A DNA stretch of 64,000 bases from Salinimonas marina (GCF_015644725.1 NZ_CP064795.1:2602501-2666500); one strand, 5' to 3'. Shown: positions 1 through 10,755, counted from the stretch's first letter. Notes: generated from the letters alone by a model not told the origin. Made by a program: numbers and translations.

Positions 1-1677
1 TTTGGTGATGGTATCGCCATATAAAATGGCACGACCATTAAGATGTCGGGCAGCCCGGCCAATGGTCTGAATAAGTGAGCGTTCGGCCCGTAAAAAGCCT
101 TCCTTGTCCGCATCCAGAATCGCCACTAAGGAAACTTCAGGCATATCCAGACCTTCACGGAGCAAGTTTATCCCAACCAGCACATCGAATTTTCCCAGAC
201 GCAGGTCACGAATAATCTCCATGCGCTCGACCGTATCAATGTCCGAGTGCAGATACCGTACTTTCACGCCATGCTCGTTCAGATATTCACTTAAATCCTC
301 GGCCATACGTTTGGTCAGGGTGGTAATCAGTACACGCTCATCCACCTTCACCCGTTCATGGATTTCCGACAGGACATCATCCACCTGGGTGGCCACCGGA
401 CGCACTTCTATTTGCGGATCGAGTAAGCCAGTTGGCCTGACCACCTGTTCGACCACATCGTTGTCGCATTTTTCCATTTCGTACTTGCCCGGCGTGGCCG
501 ATACATAAATCGTTTGCGGACAAATCTGTTCAAACTCATCAAACTTCAGTGGCCGGTTATCCAGCGCCGACGGCAGCCTGAAACCATACTCCACCAGGGT
601 TTCTTTGCGCGAGCGATCACCTTTGTACATGGCGCCTACCTGAGACACCGTCACATGGGATTCATCGATAAACATCAGACCATCAGCCGGAAAATAATCC
701 AGCAGCGTCGGCGGTGGTTCGCCCGGCGCCCGCCCCGACAGATAACGGGAATAGTTTTCGATGCCCGAGCAGTACCCTAGTTCCAGCATCATTTCGACAT
801 CAAACTGCGTTCGCTGCGAGATACGCTGCTCTTCAAGTAATTTATTGACGCTTTTCAGCTGCTCTTTTCGTTCCTTAAGCTCTTCTTTGATGCGCTCGAT
901 GGCCTCCAGAATTTTTTCCCGGGGCGTCACATAGTGGGTTTTTGGAAAGACCGTGGCCCGCACCACCTTCTTTTCCACCTCGCCGGTAAGCGGATCAAAC
1001 AGGCTGATCGTGTCGATTTCATCATCAAACAACTCTACCCGAACCGCTTGTTTTTCCGAGTCGGCAGGAAAAATATCAATCACATCACCGCGTACTCTGA
1101 AATTACCCCGCTCAAACGCAATATCGTTACGACTGTATTGCAGCTCGGCCAGACGCCGCAATATGTCGCGTTGATCCATGGTGTCGCCCTGGCGCAAATG
1201 CAGCAGCATTTTCATATACGACTCAGGATCGCCCAGGCCGTAGATGGCCGAGACACTGGCGACAATTACCACATCACGACGCTCCATCAACGCTTTGGTC
1301 GCTGACAACCGCATCTGCTCAATGTGTTCATTAATTGATGAATCTTTTTCAATAAAGGTATCGGTACTGGGCACATAGGCTTCAGGCTGATAATAGTCGT
1401 AATACGATACAAAATACTCCACCGCATTATTGGGGAAGAATTCTTTCATCTCACCATACAACTGCGCCGCCAGGGTTTTATTGTGCGCCAGAATCAGTGT
1501 CGGCCGCTGCACCGATTCAATCACATTGGCCATGGTAAAGGTTTTGCCTGAACCGGTTACCCCCAGCAAGGTTTGCGTGGCCAGACCGCTGTCTAAACCA
1601 TCTATAAGTGACTCTATGGCTTTGGGCTGATCACCAGCTGGTTGATATTTTGAGACTAATTCGAATCCACGACTCAT
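1..1677 (-). CDS. uvrB: UvrB, excinuclease ABC subunit B (3' end cut by window)
   Basis: UvrB is the damage-verifying helicase-like subunit of nucleotide excision repair; it is loaded by UvrA and recruits UvrC. Reading the minus strand from the ATG at 1677 gives 559 uninterrupted codons with no stop before the window edge. The family's full length is about 670 residues, so roughly the last 110 (including the UvrC-binding tail) are missing. The Walker A motif GVTGSGKT is at residues 39-46. The Tyr-rich beta-hairpin ([12 protein letters not shown]) follows near residue 92. Helicase motifs such as DESHV, SATPG and the [12 protein letters not shown] motif VI are readable. A purine-rich GGGAG lies about 10 nt before the ATG. 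I see no clear LexA box (CTGT-N8-ACAG) in the 87 bp upstream. The MATE gene lies upstream on the same strand. Confidence 0.97.
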   Translation of the reverse strand, partial: MSRGFELVSKYQPAGDQPKAIESLIDGLDSGLATQTLLGVTGSGKTFTMANVIESVQRPTLILAHNKTLAAQLYGEMKEFFPNNAVEYFVSYYDYYQPEAYVPSTDTFIEKDSSINEHIEQMRLSATKALMERRDVVIVASVSAIYGLGDPESYMKMLLHLRQGDTMDQRDILRRLAELQYSRNDIAFERGNFRVRGDVIDIFPADSEKQAVRVELFDDEIDTISLFDPLTGEVEKKVVRATVFPKTHYVTPREKILEAIERIKEELKERKEQLKSVNKLLEEQRISQRTQFDVEMMLELGYCSGIENYSRYLSGRAPGEPPPTLLDYFPADGLMFIDESHVTVSQVGAMYKGDRSRKETLVEYGFRLPSALDNRPLKFDEFEQICPQTIYVSATPGKYEMEKCDNDVVEQVVRPTGLLDPQIEVRPVATQVDDVLSEIHERVKVDERVLITTLTKRMAEDLSEYLNEHGVKVRYLHSDIDTVERMEIIRDLRLGKFDVLVGINLLREGLDMPEVSLVAILDADKEGFLRAERSLIQTIGRAARHLNGRAILYGDTITK

Positions 1678-1764
1678 GTATAGACATTCTCCCACATGTT
1701 GCATTTTCCGGTTTGACGGGAACAGACCACAATGCTGCAGACTGTCCTGGCGCCTGATCGCGTA

Positions 1765-3126
1765 TTAACTGGTACGGTGCTTTTTCAGCATTTGTTTGAA
1801 GATACAATATGAAATTACTGCCATGATCACATTGGCGATTACATTGCCCCAGAACAAGCCCGGGATATCGAAGAGCACACTGCCGATGTATGACACTGGT
1901 ACGAACAAAACAAACAGACGGATGATACTAAGCACCAATGCCGTCATTGGCCGATGCATCGCATTTAACGAAGAGTTGGTTAAAATCACCACACCCTGCA
2001 TGCCGTAGCCTAAGGGCACAATTGCCAGAAACAATTTTATCAGGCGGGCGACTTCCTGCTCATTGGCAAAAATCAGGGCAATCCAGTGGGAGGCGGCCCA
2101 CAATAATCCGAATACCACCACCTGCCAGACCAGAATAAATTTGAGCGCCACCACATACGCCTGCTCTACGCGCTGATAAAGGTTGGCACCGATGTTTTGG
2201 CTGATTATGGGTGGCAGGGTCATCGACAGTGACAGAATCACAATACTGGCAATCGACTCCAGACGATTGCCCACGCCCCAGGCCGCGACCGCCTCGGCGC
2301 CATAGGTCGCGACAATCGCCGTCATTACCGCGCCGGCAATGGGGGTCAGCATATTTGCGCCCGCCGCGGGCAGACCTATGCGTAGCACCTCTTTAGAGCT
2401 ACGTTTAAATTCGGCCAGATTCAACAAGCGCGGAATCATCAGTTCACGACGCACCGCCAGTAACCAGATAATCCAACTGGCGCCAAAAATCCAGGCAATA
2501 AATGTGGCCACCGCCGCACCCTGGATCCCCATGGCAGGCACCGGTCCGAAGCCAAAGATTAAGATAGGGTCCATCGCTGCGTTCAGCGCCCCACCTGAGG
2601 CCATGATAATGCTGGGAGTACGGGTGTCACCGCAGGCGCGCAGTACGCTGTTGCCCACCATCGGCAGGCTCAAAAATACGCTGGAAAGATACCAGATTCC
2701 CATATAATCACGGATATAAGGCATTAGCGCTTCACTGGCATTAAGATATTTAAAGATGGGCTCTATCAGCACATAACCCACCGCCGCCAGCGATCCCACC
2801 AGTAGCACCGACAACATCAACGAACCGGTGGCATACAACTTCGAATCATTGATCGCGCCCGCCCCCTGCAACTTACCGATAATTGCAGAAGTGCCGATAC
2901 CCAGACCAATATTCAAACTGATGACAGTAAAGGTGACCGGAAAGGTAAAGCTGATGGCAGCCAGTTGTTCCGTTCCCAATAAACTGACAAAAAACGTATC
3001 GACCAGCCCAAAACTCATCATCATCACCATTCCCAGAATCATTGGAATGGTCATACGCCGTAAGGTGTCGCCTATAGGCCCTTCGGTCAGATTTGTATTT
3101 CGTACGCGCACACCGGCTTTATTCAC
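1765..3126 (-). CDS. MATE-family multidrug/toxin efflux transporter
   Basis: 453-residue polytopic inner-membrane protein of the multidrug and toxic compound extrusion family, which exports cationic compounds by Na+ or H+ antiport. The N-terminal LTEGPIGDTLRRMTIPMILG-type start is characteristic of the family. About twelve hydrophobic segments are spread over the protein in two similar halves, and the length is normal. The start taken here is a GTG at 3126. A later ATG (Met in RRMTIP) would remove the conserved N-terminal TEGP motif, so the upstream start is preferred. It ends 87 bp before uvrB on the same strand, so read-through is possible. Substrate and coupling ion cannot be told from sequence. 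Confidence 0.9.
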   Translation of the reverse strand: MNKAGVRVRNTNLTEGPIGDTLRRMTIPMILGMVMMMSFGLVDTFFVSLLGTEQLAAISFTFPVTFTVISLNIGLGIGTSAIIGKLQGAGAINDSKLYATGSLMLSVLLVGSLAAVGYVLIEPIFKYLNASEALMPYIRDYMGIWYLSSVFLSLPMVGNSVLRACGDTRTPSIIMASGGALNAAMDPILIFGFGPVPAMGIQGAAVATFIAWIFGASWIIWLLAVRRELMIPRLLNLAEFKRSSKEVLRIGLPAAGANMLTPIAGAVMTAIVATYGAEAVAAWGVGNRLESIASIVILSLSMTLPPIISQNIGANLYQRVEQAYVVALKFILVWQVVVFGLLWAASHWIALIFANEQEVARLIKLFLAIVPLGYGMQGVVILTNSSLNAMHRPMTALVLSIIRLFVLFVPVSYIGSVLFDIPGLFWGNVIANVIMAVISYCIFKQMLKKHRTS

Positions 3127-3395
3127 AACACTCTCTGGTAATTACAAAACGCATTATTACACCTTACCTTTGGCCGAATGAAAACCGCTATTCGCTGCGC
3201 ATCTTGAAATTGCAGTCTATAAATTCTTTAAACTCATGAATCGCATGGCATCTGCACACGCTATTTCGGCGTTGGTTATTTTACCTGATGTCGTATCCAC
3301 GCTGTTATACCGGCTACTCAGGCCTAAGATTTAACATGTCAGGAACAATCATTTGCCGAGACAACAGCAAAGGGGTCAGGTGTTTTTAAAGAAAA

Positions 3396-3721
3396 TTATC
3401 CACAACAGCCACTTAAGCGGTCTTTAATTTGTGGATAGAACCCCTTTATCATTCTGCAAAATGTTAATAATCCGTTCCAGTTCCGCTATTTTTGGTGTTG
3501 TTCAAGGATTGTACGGTGAATTAACACACAAGCTAAAGATTGTCCAACTGATCCCGGCTGGATCACGACCAGGATCAAACGTAAAACTCTAAATACATGA
3601 TTTTAGGGTGTTAATGTTGTTACTGTTTTTTGTCGCTGGCGTATTGACAGCCTGTGGATCGGGCCTGAAATGGGAATTCAGGCCGTCTATCAACACACTT
3701 ATCCACAGTTTTAGTGGATAA
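3396..3721. promoter_or_regulatory. Cluster of DnaA-box-like sites
   Basis: Five 9-mers resembling TTATNCACA lie within 326 bp: 3396 (9/9, plus), 3430 (8/9, minus), 3653 (7/9, minus), 3699 (9/9, plus) and 3713 (8/9, minus). The last two face each other inside a perfect inverted repeat. Such clusters occur at origins, at datA and at DARS sites. This one is not beside dnaA/mnmG/mioC genes, so a titration or nucleotide-exchange site is more plausible than oriC. From memory, E. coli DARS1 lies in the bioD-uvrB intergenic region, and uvrB is also close here. Confidence 0.45.
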
Positions 3722-4079
3722 GTGGGTTAAACCCAGTAGCGGCGTGTGATACCCGCCACCGAACGGATATTCTAGTAAGTGGCGACTAACCTTTAATACA
3801 ACATGCTATGGCTGTACCTGCCCCAATACCTGTACATATTAACAGTATTTGTGGAGAAGTTAATAGCTTTTTCATAATCCCTATGATTTTTTGGTTATAA
3901 GCCCCCGGGGTTGGCAAACAAAAATTTTTCAGATGTTATTGATGTTCTGATTAGCCATAGAATGATAAGTCACCTATATGACAATTTGATTGCTGAAGCT
4001 TGAATTTGCTGACTATTTATACAAAAAAGTGCTAAAAAGCTACTTTTTGAGCAGTTGGAAAAAATATTCAGGAAGTTTG

Positions 4080-4108
4080 TTGACAGTTACCGGGATGGTC
4101 TTTAATAT
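4080..4108 (+). promoter_or_regulatory. Sigma-70 promoter of the tRNA-Asn operon
   Basis: A perfect -35 box TTGACA at 4080-4085 is followed after 17 bp by TAATAT at 4103-4108. The stretch just downstream (CGCCTCC) is GC-rich, like the discriminators of stringently controlled stable-RNA promoters. The first tRNA begins 21 bp after the -10 box. The assignment rests on spacing and consensus match; stringent control is inferred. Confidence 0.8.
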
Positions 4109-4129
4109 TCGCCTCCGTTGAAAAGCTGT

Positions 4130-4206
4130 TCCCCCTTAGCTCAGTTGGTTAGAGCGACGGACTGTTAATCCGCAGGTCCCCCGTTCGAGTCGGGGAGGGG
4201 GAGCCA
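4130..4206 (+). tRNA. tRNA-Asn (GTT), copy 1
   Basis: A 77-nt cloverleaf with a 7-bp acceptor stem (TCCCCCT / AGGGGGA), discriminator G and encoded CCA. The D arm contains AGCTCAGTTGGTTAGAGC. The anticodon loop CTGTTAA gives anticodon GTT (Asn), and the T arm contains GTTCGAGTC. It matches the tRNA-Asn pattern of gamma-proteobacteria. Confidence 0.97.
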
Positions 4207-4231
4207 ACTTTTTAACGCATCAGAATTGTGT

Positions 4232-4308
4232 TCCCCCTTAGCTCAGTTGGTTAGAGCGACGGACTGTTAATCCGCAGGTCCCCCGTTCGAGTCGGGGAGG
4301 GGGAGCCA
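4232..4308 (+). tRNA. tRNA-Asn (GTT), copy 2
   Basis: Identical over all 77 nt to the copy 25 bp upstream, including the encoded CCA, so the two are almost certainly co-transcribed from the promoter at 4080-4108. Anticodon GTT. A recent tandem duplication or gene conversion would explain the identity. Confidence 0.97.
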
Positions 4309-4538
4309 ACTTTTGATGATATTATTTCCCTCCCTCTGTTTTATCTGAACTTCTTCATTTTCTTCCAGATTTTATTGTTTTCCTGTTTTTTTGTTAAATA
4401 ACCTTATTCTTATCAAGTTGTTAATCGCGTTGCAAACAGCGATAATACCCCCCATTTTTTAAACCATAAATATCTGCCCTGTCTGCCCGGTAGTATACCG
4501 CACAGACCGACGGCTAATGCGGAGCGCTTAATAGCACT

Positions 4539-5119
4539 ATGACCGACTTTTTACTTCTGCTCATAGGAACAGTGCTGGTCAATAACTTTGTACTGGTGAA
4601 GTTTCTTGGATTGTGTCCGTTTATGGGCGTCTCCAGTAAACTTGAAACCGCCATTGGTATGTCTATGGCCACCACCTTTGTGCTTACCCTGGCTTCGGTT
4701 TCCAGTTATCTGGTGGAGACCTACATATTACAGCCACTGGGTTTAGGTTATCTGCGTACGCTGGCATTTATTCTGGTTATTGCTGTGGTGGTTCAGTTTA
4801 CCGAGATGGTAGTACACAAGACCAGCCCCACGCTGTACCGGCTCCTGGGGATCTTTTTGCCGTTGATCACCACTAATTGTGCGGTGCTGGGGTGGCGTTA
4901 CTCAACCTGACTGAACAACACAATTTTATGGAAAGTCTGATCTATGGCTTTGGTGCCGCTGTGGGCTTTTCTCTGGTATTAATCCTATTTGCCGCTATGC
5001 GCGAACGACTGGCTGCCGCCGATGTACCGACGCCGTTTAAAGGCGCTTCAATTGCAATGGTGACGGCGGGTTTAATGTCGCTGGCGTTTATGGGCTTCAG
5101 TGGACTGGTGAAATTTTAA
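4539..5119 (+). pseudogene. rsxA: RsxA/RnfA, membrane subunit of the Rsx/Rnf complex (frameshifted as read)
   Basis: RsxA is a six-helix inner-membrane subunit of the ion-coupled Rnf/Rsx electron-transport complex; in E. coli the complex keeps SoxR reduced. The first 115 or so residues, up to TTNCAVLG, read from ATG 4539. The reading then breaks, and the family C-terminus ([13 protein letters not shown] to GLVKF) continues in the +1 frame to the stop at 5117-5119. The break is at a G run (4889-4892) that has four Gs where the family sequence needs five. Adding one G gives 193 residues, the same as E. coli RsxA. The stop overlaps the rsxB start by one base. A sequencing error is more likely than real loss, because the rest of the operon is well conserved. 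Confidence 0.93.
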
Positions 5120-5688
5120 TGACAATGACCATCGCGTTAATCGCCATCGGCTTACTGGCATTAGTGTTCGGCCTGTTATTGGGCTATGCCAGTATTCGCT
5201 TTAAAGTAGAAGCGGATCCGTTGGTGGATCAAATCGACGAAATCTTACCGCAGACTCAGTGTGGCCAGTGTGGCTACCCGGGTTGCCGCCCCTATGCTCA
5301 GGCCATCGCCGATGGCGATGAAATCAACAAATGTCCGCCGGGAGGCGAGTCAACCATCAAGGATTTAGCGAATCTGATGGGCGTGGAAGCCAAACCTCTG
5401 GATGCCGCGCACGGTGAGGAAGATACCAAAAAAGTGGCGTTTATCCGTGAGGACGAATGTATTGGCTGCACCAAATGTATTCAGGCGTGCCCGGTAGATG
5501 CGATTTTAGGGGCGGCAAAACAAATGCACACCGTTATCGAACGAGAATGTACCGGCTGTGATCTTTGTGTAGACCCCTGCCCTGTTGATTGTATTGATAT
5601 GGTTCCGGTAGAGCCGACGCCAAACTCCTGGACCTGGGACTTTAAAGAGTCTGAGCAGGGCGATATCCCCATTAAAATGGTGTCGTAA
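5119..5688 (+). CDS. rsxB: RsxB/RnfB, iron-sulfur subunit of the Rsx/Rnf complex
   Basis: 189-residue subunit with one N-terminal membrane helix (about residues 4-24) followed by cytoplasmic iron-sulfur domains. The first cluster motif is CGQCGYPGC near residues 50-58, with a further Cys (KCPPGG) completing it. Two ferredoxin-like 4Fe-4S motifs follow: [12 protein letters not shown] and [12 protein letters not shown]. It passes electrons between the ferredoxin side and the membrane core. The start ATG overlaps the last base of the rsxA stop, and rsxC begins 2 bp after its stop, so translation is coupled. Length is normal for the family. Confidence 0.97.
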   Translation: MTMTIALIAIGLLALVFGLLLGYASIRFKVEADPLVDQIDEILPQTQCGQCGYPGCRPYAQAIADGDEINKCPPGGESTIKDLANLMGVEAKPLDAAHGEEDTKKVAFIREDECIGCTKCIQACPVDAILGAAKQMHTVIERECTGCDLCVDPCPVDCIDMVPVEPTPNSWTWDFKESEQGDIPIKMVS

Positions 5689-5690
5689 TT

Positions 5691-8314
5691 ATGTATCCTG
5701 ACTTTGACACAATTACTCAGCGACTGACTGCCGGGAAATTGTACCCTTTTCCTGGGGGTGTACACCCTGAAGACCGAAAAACCTTGTCTAACCAACATGC
5801 TATCGGCCGCCCATCACTCCCTGACGAGCTGATTATTCCGATCCGCCAGCATATTGGTACCCAGGGCAGACTCGCGGTCGAGGTGGGTCAACACGTTAAA
5901 AAAGGCGAGCGACTTACAATCAGTGCCCATCCCTTTGCGATCCCTGTGCATGCGCCGACCTCCGGGTTTGTGCGTCAGATAAGCGATCGTACCATCGCCC
6001 ATCCCAGTGGCCTGAGCGAACCCACGGTTACACTGGAACCAGACGGTGAGGATAAGTGGATTGAGCTTAGTCCTTTGGGCCAGTACAAAGATTTACCTGC
6101 GGCACAGGTGGTAGAGGCATTATGCAATGCCGGTATTTCAGGCATGGGCGGCGCCGGTTTCCCCACCCATATCAAAGCAGGTAATACCAAAAATCCTGAA
6201 TTTTTAATTATTAACGGCGCCGAATGTGAGCCCTACATCAGTGCCGATGACCGGCTGATGCGCGAACATGCCTGGCAGGTCCGTCAGGGTATTGATGTGC
6301 TGCAACATCTGATCAGTCCAAAACTGGTTATTGTGGCGATAGAAGACAATAAACCTGAAGCGCTGGAAGCCATGCAGATTGCCTGTCAGGACAAACCTCA
6401 GATTAAGGTGCTAAGCGTTCCGACAAAATACCCAGCCGGTGGGGAGAAGCAACTGATTCAAGCTGTCACCGGGCGCGAGGTGCCCCGTGAAGGCCTGCCC
6501 GCGGATATTGGGGTGGTAATGTTTAATGTGGGTACCTGCTACGCGGTAGCCGATGCGGTGTTTCAGGGCAAACCATTAATTGAACGGGTAGTCACCCTCA
6601 CTGGTGAAGCGCTGGATAACCCGCAAAATGTGTGGGCCCTGATTGGCACACCAATTAATCATTTATTAGGTTATGCTGGTTACAATTGCAGCAAACAGGC
6701 CCTGCCGCAGGTTATTATGGGCGGCCCGATGATGGGCTTTACCTTAAACGATGCGCAGGTGCCGGTGGTCAAAATCACTAACTGCATACTGGTGCCCGCG
6801 ACGGGTGAACTGACACAGGGCGAGGACGAGCGAGCCTGTATTCGCTGCAGCGCCTGCGCTGACGCCTGTCCCGCGAATCTCCTGCCCCAGCAAATTTTTT
6901 GGCATGCCAAGGCCCACGAATACGACAAGGCCGAAGAATACGACCTGTTTGACTGCATTGAATGCGGAGCCTGCGCTTATGTATGTCCAGCGAAATTCCA
7001 TTGGTGCATTACTATCGTCAGGCAAAAGCCGAAATTCGGGTCCAGCGGGACGAAAAAGCCAAAGCCGAAAAAGCCAAAGAGCGGTTTGAGGCTCGTAAAG
7101 CCCGGCTGGAACGTGAAAAGCTTGAGCGTGAAGAAAAGCATCGTAAAGCCAAAGAGGCCCGGGCCGCGGCTGCTTCCGGCAAGTCCAGTGAAGCGCCCAA
7201 AGATAAGGTTGCTGCTGCGCTAGCGCGAGCCAAAGCTAAAAAACAGCAGCCAGAAACACAATCCACTGAGCCCCCGGCAAGTGAAGCCGCCCCGCAAGGC
7301 AAACAACAACAGGTTTCAGCCGCTATCGCCCGGGCCAAAGCTAAAAAAGCCGCGCAGCAAGCTGCATCTTCGAAGACAGGTAGCACAGCCGACAATGCTT
7401 TAGCCCCCGAGCAGCACGCCCCTCCAAAAGATAAAAAAGCGCAGGTTGCCGCGGCGGTAGCCCGGGCCAAGGCCAAAAAAGCGGCCAGTCAAAATGGCGG
7501 TTCAGCCTATGAAGCTGGTGCTGATGGCGATGGCATTAACAATCCGCAGGCTGAGTCTGAACAAAACCCCGGCACGGACAAAAAAGCCCAGGTTGCGGCG
7601 GCGGTGGCTCGGGCCAAGGCTAAGAAAGAAGCCAGGGCACACGCTGAGCATTCCGAGAATGGCGCTGCTGAAGCTGATGCAGATGGCGATAACAATCCTC
7701 AGGCTGAGTCTGCACAAAAACCCGGCACGGACAAAAAAGCCCAGGTTGCGGCGGCGGTGGCTCGGGCCAAGGCTAAGAAAGAAGCCAGGCAAGCCGCGCA
7801 CACCGAAGACCTTAACGAGCATCCCCATGTAGAAGGCCAGCATAGCGAAAGTGGTGAAGGCAAAGGTAGCGAAAGTGAACAAACCCAGGCTACTGAGGGC
7901 TCTGAGCCTGTACAAACAGAGGGTCCGCAAACTGAAAAACAGCGGCGCATTGCCGCCGCCGTAGCCAGAGCAAAAGCCAAAAAAGCCTTGCAAAGCGGCG
8001 GGGCTGCTGAGGATAAGCCAGAGGCACAATCTGAGCCGGCCAATACCGATGCGACCGCTGATATCCCGGCACAAGCGACAGCGGCACCACCCGATGCGCA
8101 TGAGCAAAAGCAACAACGGATTGCTGCGGCTGTGGCCAAAGCCAAAGCGAAAAAGGCTCAGCAGACAAGTAAGGAAGACTCTGACTCAACACCTGTCACA
8201 GCGCCTTCTAACAATGAGCCGGCGGCAAAAAGTGATCGGGTTGCTGCGGCTGTGGCCAAAGCAAAAGCCAAACAAGCCGCTCGTAAGGCTGCATCAGATG
8301 AGAACAACAACTAG
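5691..8314 (+). pseudogene. rsxC: RsxC/RnfC with long Ala-Lys repeat tail (frameshifted as read)
   Basis: RsxC is the peripheral NADH/FMN and 4Fe-4S subunit of the Rsx/Rnf complex. The N-terminal part carries the NADH-binding segment (GMGGAGFPTHIK) and two 4Fe-4S motifs, CIRCSACADACP and CIECGACAYVCP. Right after the second motif the frame breaks: CC at 6987-6988 should be CCC to continue PSEIPLVHYYRQAKAEIR. The rest of the gene runs in the other frame to the stop at 8312-8314. One added C gives about 874 residues. The tail has eight copies of a motif like VAAAVARAKAKK, separated by acidic or Gln-rich linkers. Two neighbouring copies (about 7564-7640 and 7717-7790) are nearly identical in DNA, so the tail probably varies in repeat number. 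rsxD starts directly after the stop. Confidence 0.92.
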
Positions 8315-9403
8315 ATGAAATTATTTCTAAGCAGCTCACCGCACCAGCGGATTAAACGCGATACAGGTCAGGTTATGCGCCTGGTCATTTATGCGATGTT
8401 ACCTGCCATGGTATTGCAGGTGATGATATTTGGCTGGGGACTGGTTATCCAGGCAGCGCTGGCTGTGGCGACCGCCTTGCTGACCGAAGGACTGATTCTG
8501 ATGATGCGCCAGAAGCGTGTCGAGCGCACGCTGGGCGATTACAGTGCGGTCCTCACCGCTTTGCTCCTGGCCATCAGTATTCCCCCGACCTTGCCCTGGT
8601 GGATGACCATCCTCGGCACCTTCTTTGCCATCGCTATTGCCAAACAATTGTATGGCGGGTTGGGCTTTAATATGTTCAATCCTGCCATGATTGGGTATGT
8701 GGTGTTATTAATTTCATTCCCGGTAGCCATGACGATGTGGCTACCGCCGGTATCGATGCTTGCAGAGCCACTGGGGTTTGTGGACACCCTGATGCTGATT
8801 TTTACCGGGTACACCAGTGGTGGCCTGGATATCATGCAGGTGCGCACCGTGGCCGACGGGATCACCATGGCGACACCACTGGATGCGGTTAAAACCGGCC
8901 TGGCTGAAGGACAGACCTACCACGAAGCGTTACTAGAACCCATATTTAACGGCGGTTTTGCCGCTAGCTTAGGCGCAGGCTGGGCGTGGTTAAGTGTTGC
9001 TTATCTGGTTGGTGGATTGGCGCTGGTGCGCCTGAAGGTAATTAACTGGCATATCCCGGTGGCAATGATTGGTAGCGTGATCGTAATTTCCGGCCTGTTG
9101 CACCTGCTGGATATGGATCATTATGCGTCACCGCTGTTTCATGTCTTTAATGGCAGTTTGCTTATCGGTGCGTTTTTCATCGCTACCGATCCGGTGTCTG
9201 CTTCAACCACCGATAAAGGACGTCTGGTCTTTGGGGCTGCAATTGGGTTTTGGCTGGTAATCATTCGTACCTTTGGCGGCTATCCCGACGCCGTGGCCTT
9301 TGCTGTCATTATTATGAATATGACGGTGCCGCTGATTGACTATTATACCAGGCCCCGTACCTACGGGCGCGACCGTAACCCCCACCCCACCGACAAGAGG
9401 TAA
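8315..9403 (+). CDS. rsxD: RsxD/RnfD, membrane subunit of the Rsx/Rnf complex
   Basis: 362-residue polytopic membrane protein of the NqrB/RnfD family. Hydrophobic segments cover most of the chain. The motif carrying the covalently FMN-modified Thr is expected in the segment [15 protein letters not shown] (near residue 190). The family's STTDKGR region is near the C-terminus. The start ATG immediately follows the rsxC TAG, and the stop overlaps the rsxG ATG by one base, as in a tightly coupled operon. Length matches the family (about 350). Confidence 0.96.
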   Translation: MKLFLSSSPHQRIKRDTGQVMRLVIYAMLPAMVLQVMIFGWGLVIQAALAVATALLTEGLILMMRQKRVERTLGDYSAVLTALLLAISIPPTLPWWMTILGTFFAIAIAKQLYGGLGFNMFNPAMIGYVVLLISFPVAMTMWLPPVSMLAEPLGFVDTLMLIFTGYTSGGLDIMQVRTVADGITMATPLDAVKTGLAEGQTYHEALLEPIFNGGFAASLGAGWAWLSVAYLVGGLALVRLKVINWHIPVAMIGSVIVISGLLHLLDMDHYASPLFHVFNGSLLIGAFFIATDPVSASTTDKGRLVFGAAIGFWLVIIRTFGGYPDAVAFAVIIMNMTVPLIDYYTRPRTYGRDRNPHPTDKR

Positions 9404-10053
9404 TGTTGGGAATGATAAAAACCATTTCAAAAAATGGCGTCATGCTGACGGTGTTTGCGCTGATCACAACCGCACTGATCAGCCTGACCTTTGTGGGTAC
9501 CAAAGATAAAATTGCACAGCAGCAACGCCAGCGTTTGCTTAGTGTACTTAATGAGGTAGTGCCGGCGTCGTATTACAACAATACCTTCTATCAAGACTGT
9601 AAAATTGTAGATGCGCCGGAGCTGGGCCGTAGTCAGGGTCAGCGGGTGTATCGTGCCCGGATGGACGGTACGCCGGTGGCGCTGGCGATTCAGACCACCG
9701 CTCCAGATGGTTACAGCGGCAATATTCGTTTAGTGGTAGGCGTTACTACCGAGCTTACTGTGTTGGGCGTGCGCGCGGTTGAACATAAAGAAACGCCGGG
9801 ACTGGGTGATAAAATTGAGCTGGCCATCAGCGACTGGATATTGTCGTTTACCGGTAAGACCTTTGATGCCAGTGAGCAGAGCGCGTGGCAAGTGGAAAAA
9901 GACGGCGGAGAATTTGATCAGTTCACCGGCGCCACCATCACGCCCCGAGCGGTGGTAGATCAGGTACGGCGCACCCTTTTGTATGTTAAAGATCATCAGG
10001 AAGCATTGTTTACTCAGACGGCGGACTGTTATCAGGATACCGTGGATAATTAA
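9403..10053 (+). CDS. rsxG: RsxG/RnfG, FMN-binding subunit of the Rsx/Rnf complex
   Basis: 216-residue protein with an N-terminal membrane anchor (about residues 10-30) and a periplasmic FMN-binding domain. The conserved TAPDGYSG, EHKETPGLGDKIE and DQFTGATITPRAV segments are present; the last carries the Thr that receives covalent FMN. It relays electrons on the periplasmic side of the complex. The start overlaps the rsxD stop; an in-frame ATG at 9412 is a possible alternative. rsxE begins 9 bp downstream. Confidence 0.96.
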   Translation: MLGMIKTISKNGVMLTVFALITTALISLTFVGTKDKIAQQQRQRLLSVLNEVVPASYYNNTFYQDCKIVDAPELGRSQGQRVYRARMDGTPVALAIQTTAPDGYSGNIRLVVGVTTELTVLGVRAVEHKETPGLGDKIELAISDWILSFTGKTFDASEQSAWQVEKDGGEFDQFTGATITPRAVVDQVRRTLLYVKDHQEALFTQTADCYQDTVDN

Positions 10054-10062
10054 GAGGCGACT

Positions 10063-10755
10063 ATGAATCAATACCAGGATTTGGCATCCGCCGGCATCTG
10101 GAAAAATAACCCCGCACTGGTTCAGTTGCTGGGGCTGTGTCCGCTATTGGCCGTTACGGCTACGTTAATCAATGGTCTGGCACTGGGACTGGCCACCACC
10201 GCGGTATTAATTGGCTCTAATGTCACCGTCTCGGTGGTTCGAAATTTTGTACGAAACGAGATCCGGATTCCGGTATTTGTGATGGTGATTGCCGCCTTTG
10301 TCACCATTATTCAGCTGCTGATGAACGCATTCACCTACGAGCTGTATTTATCGTTAGGTATTTTTATTCCGCTGATTGTTACCAACTGTGCCATTATTGG
10401 CCGCGCCGAGGCCTTTGCCTCAAAAAATCCGGTGGTGCCGGCGGCATTTGATGGCCTGATGATGGGGATCGGTTTCACTATTGTGCTTATGCTATTAGGC
10501 GCCATGCGTGAAATTCTGGGTTCCGGGACCTTACTGGCTGGTGCTGATCGTCTGTTTGGTCCGGTCGCAAAGGAGTGGCCCATCGAACTGTTTGCCACCG
10601 AACAGCCCTTTTTACTGGCGATATTACCGCCCGGGGCGTTTATCGGCATGGGCCTGTTAATTGCGGCTAAAAATGTAATTGATAACCGGGCTGCTGCACG
10701 CCAGACGGCCCCCACCGACAAAGTGACCCGCATCCGGGTTACAGCCGACAGCTAA
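10063..10755 (+). CDS. rsxE: RsxE/RnfE, membrane subunit of the Rsx/Rnf complex
   Basis: 230-residue polytopic protein paralogous to RsxA. It has the family segments [16 protein letters not shown] near the N-terminus, [18 protein letters not shown] in the middle, and [12 protein letters not shown]. It pairs with RsxA as the inverted membrane core around an iron-sulfur centre. A GAGGCG ribosome site precedes the ATG. nth follows after 9 bp, the same order as in E. coli (rsxABCDGE-nth). Confidence 0.96.
   Translation: MNQYQDLASAGIWKNNPALVQLLGLCPLLAVTATLINGLALGLATTAVLIGSNVTVSVVRNFVRNEIRIPVFVMVIAAFVTIIQLLMNAFTYELYLSLGIFIPLIVTNCAIIGRAEAFASKNPVVPAAFDGLMMGIGFTIVLMLLGAMREILGSGTLLAGADRLFGPVAKEWPIELFATEQPFLLAILPPGAFIGMGLLIAAKNVIDNRAAARQTAPTDKVTRIRVTADS

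Larger units (their letters stand above)
3127..4129. other. 1-kb non-coding region with DnaA-box cluster and palindromes
   Basis: No convincing ORF. It holds two perfect TTATCCACA boxes (3396-3404 and 3699-3707) and near matches at 3430-3438, 3653-3661, 3713-3721 and 3850-3858. The boxes at 3699 and 3713 lie in a perfect 10-bp inverted repeat (3697-3706 / 3714-3723). Other structure: an 8-bp stem GGCCTGAA/TTCAGGCC (3662-3669 / 3677-3684), a palindrome TGGGTTAAACCCA (3723-3735), and four GATC sites (3550, 3561, 3573, 3657). The part from about 3910 to 4080 is AT-rich. DnaA binding is known for such boxes; the role here is inferred. Confidence 0.6.

Noticed and set aside
1678..1764. LexA (SOS) box in front of uvrB
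   Set aside because: No CTGT-N8-ACAG match found in the upstream gap; regulation could act from elsewhere.
3127..4129. Chromosomal origin oriC
   Set aside because: DnaA boxes, GATC and an AT-rich flank resemble an origin, but none of the usual neighbours (dnaA, mnmG, mioC, rpmH) is close; a titration or reactivation site is more likely.
7018..8145. Long ORFs on the strand opposite rsxC
   Set aside because: They mirror the Ala-Lys repeat region and are open only because of its biased codons.
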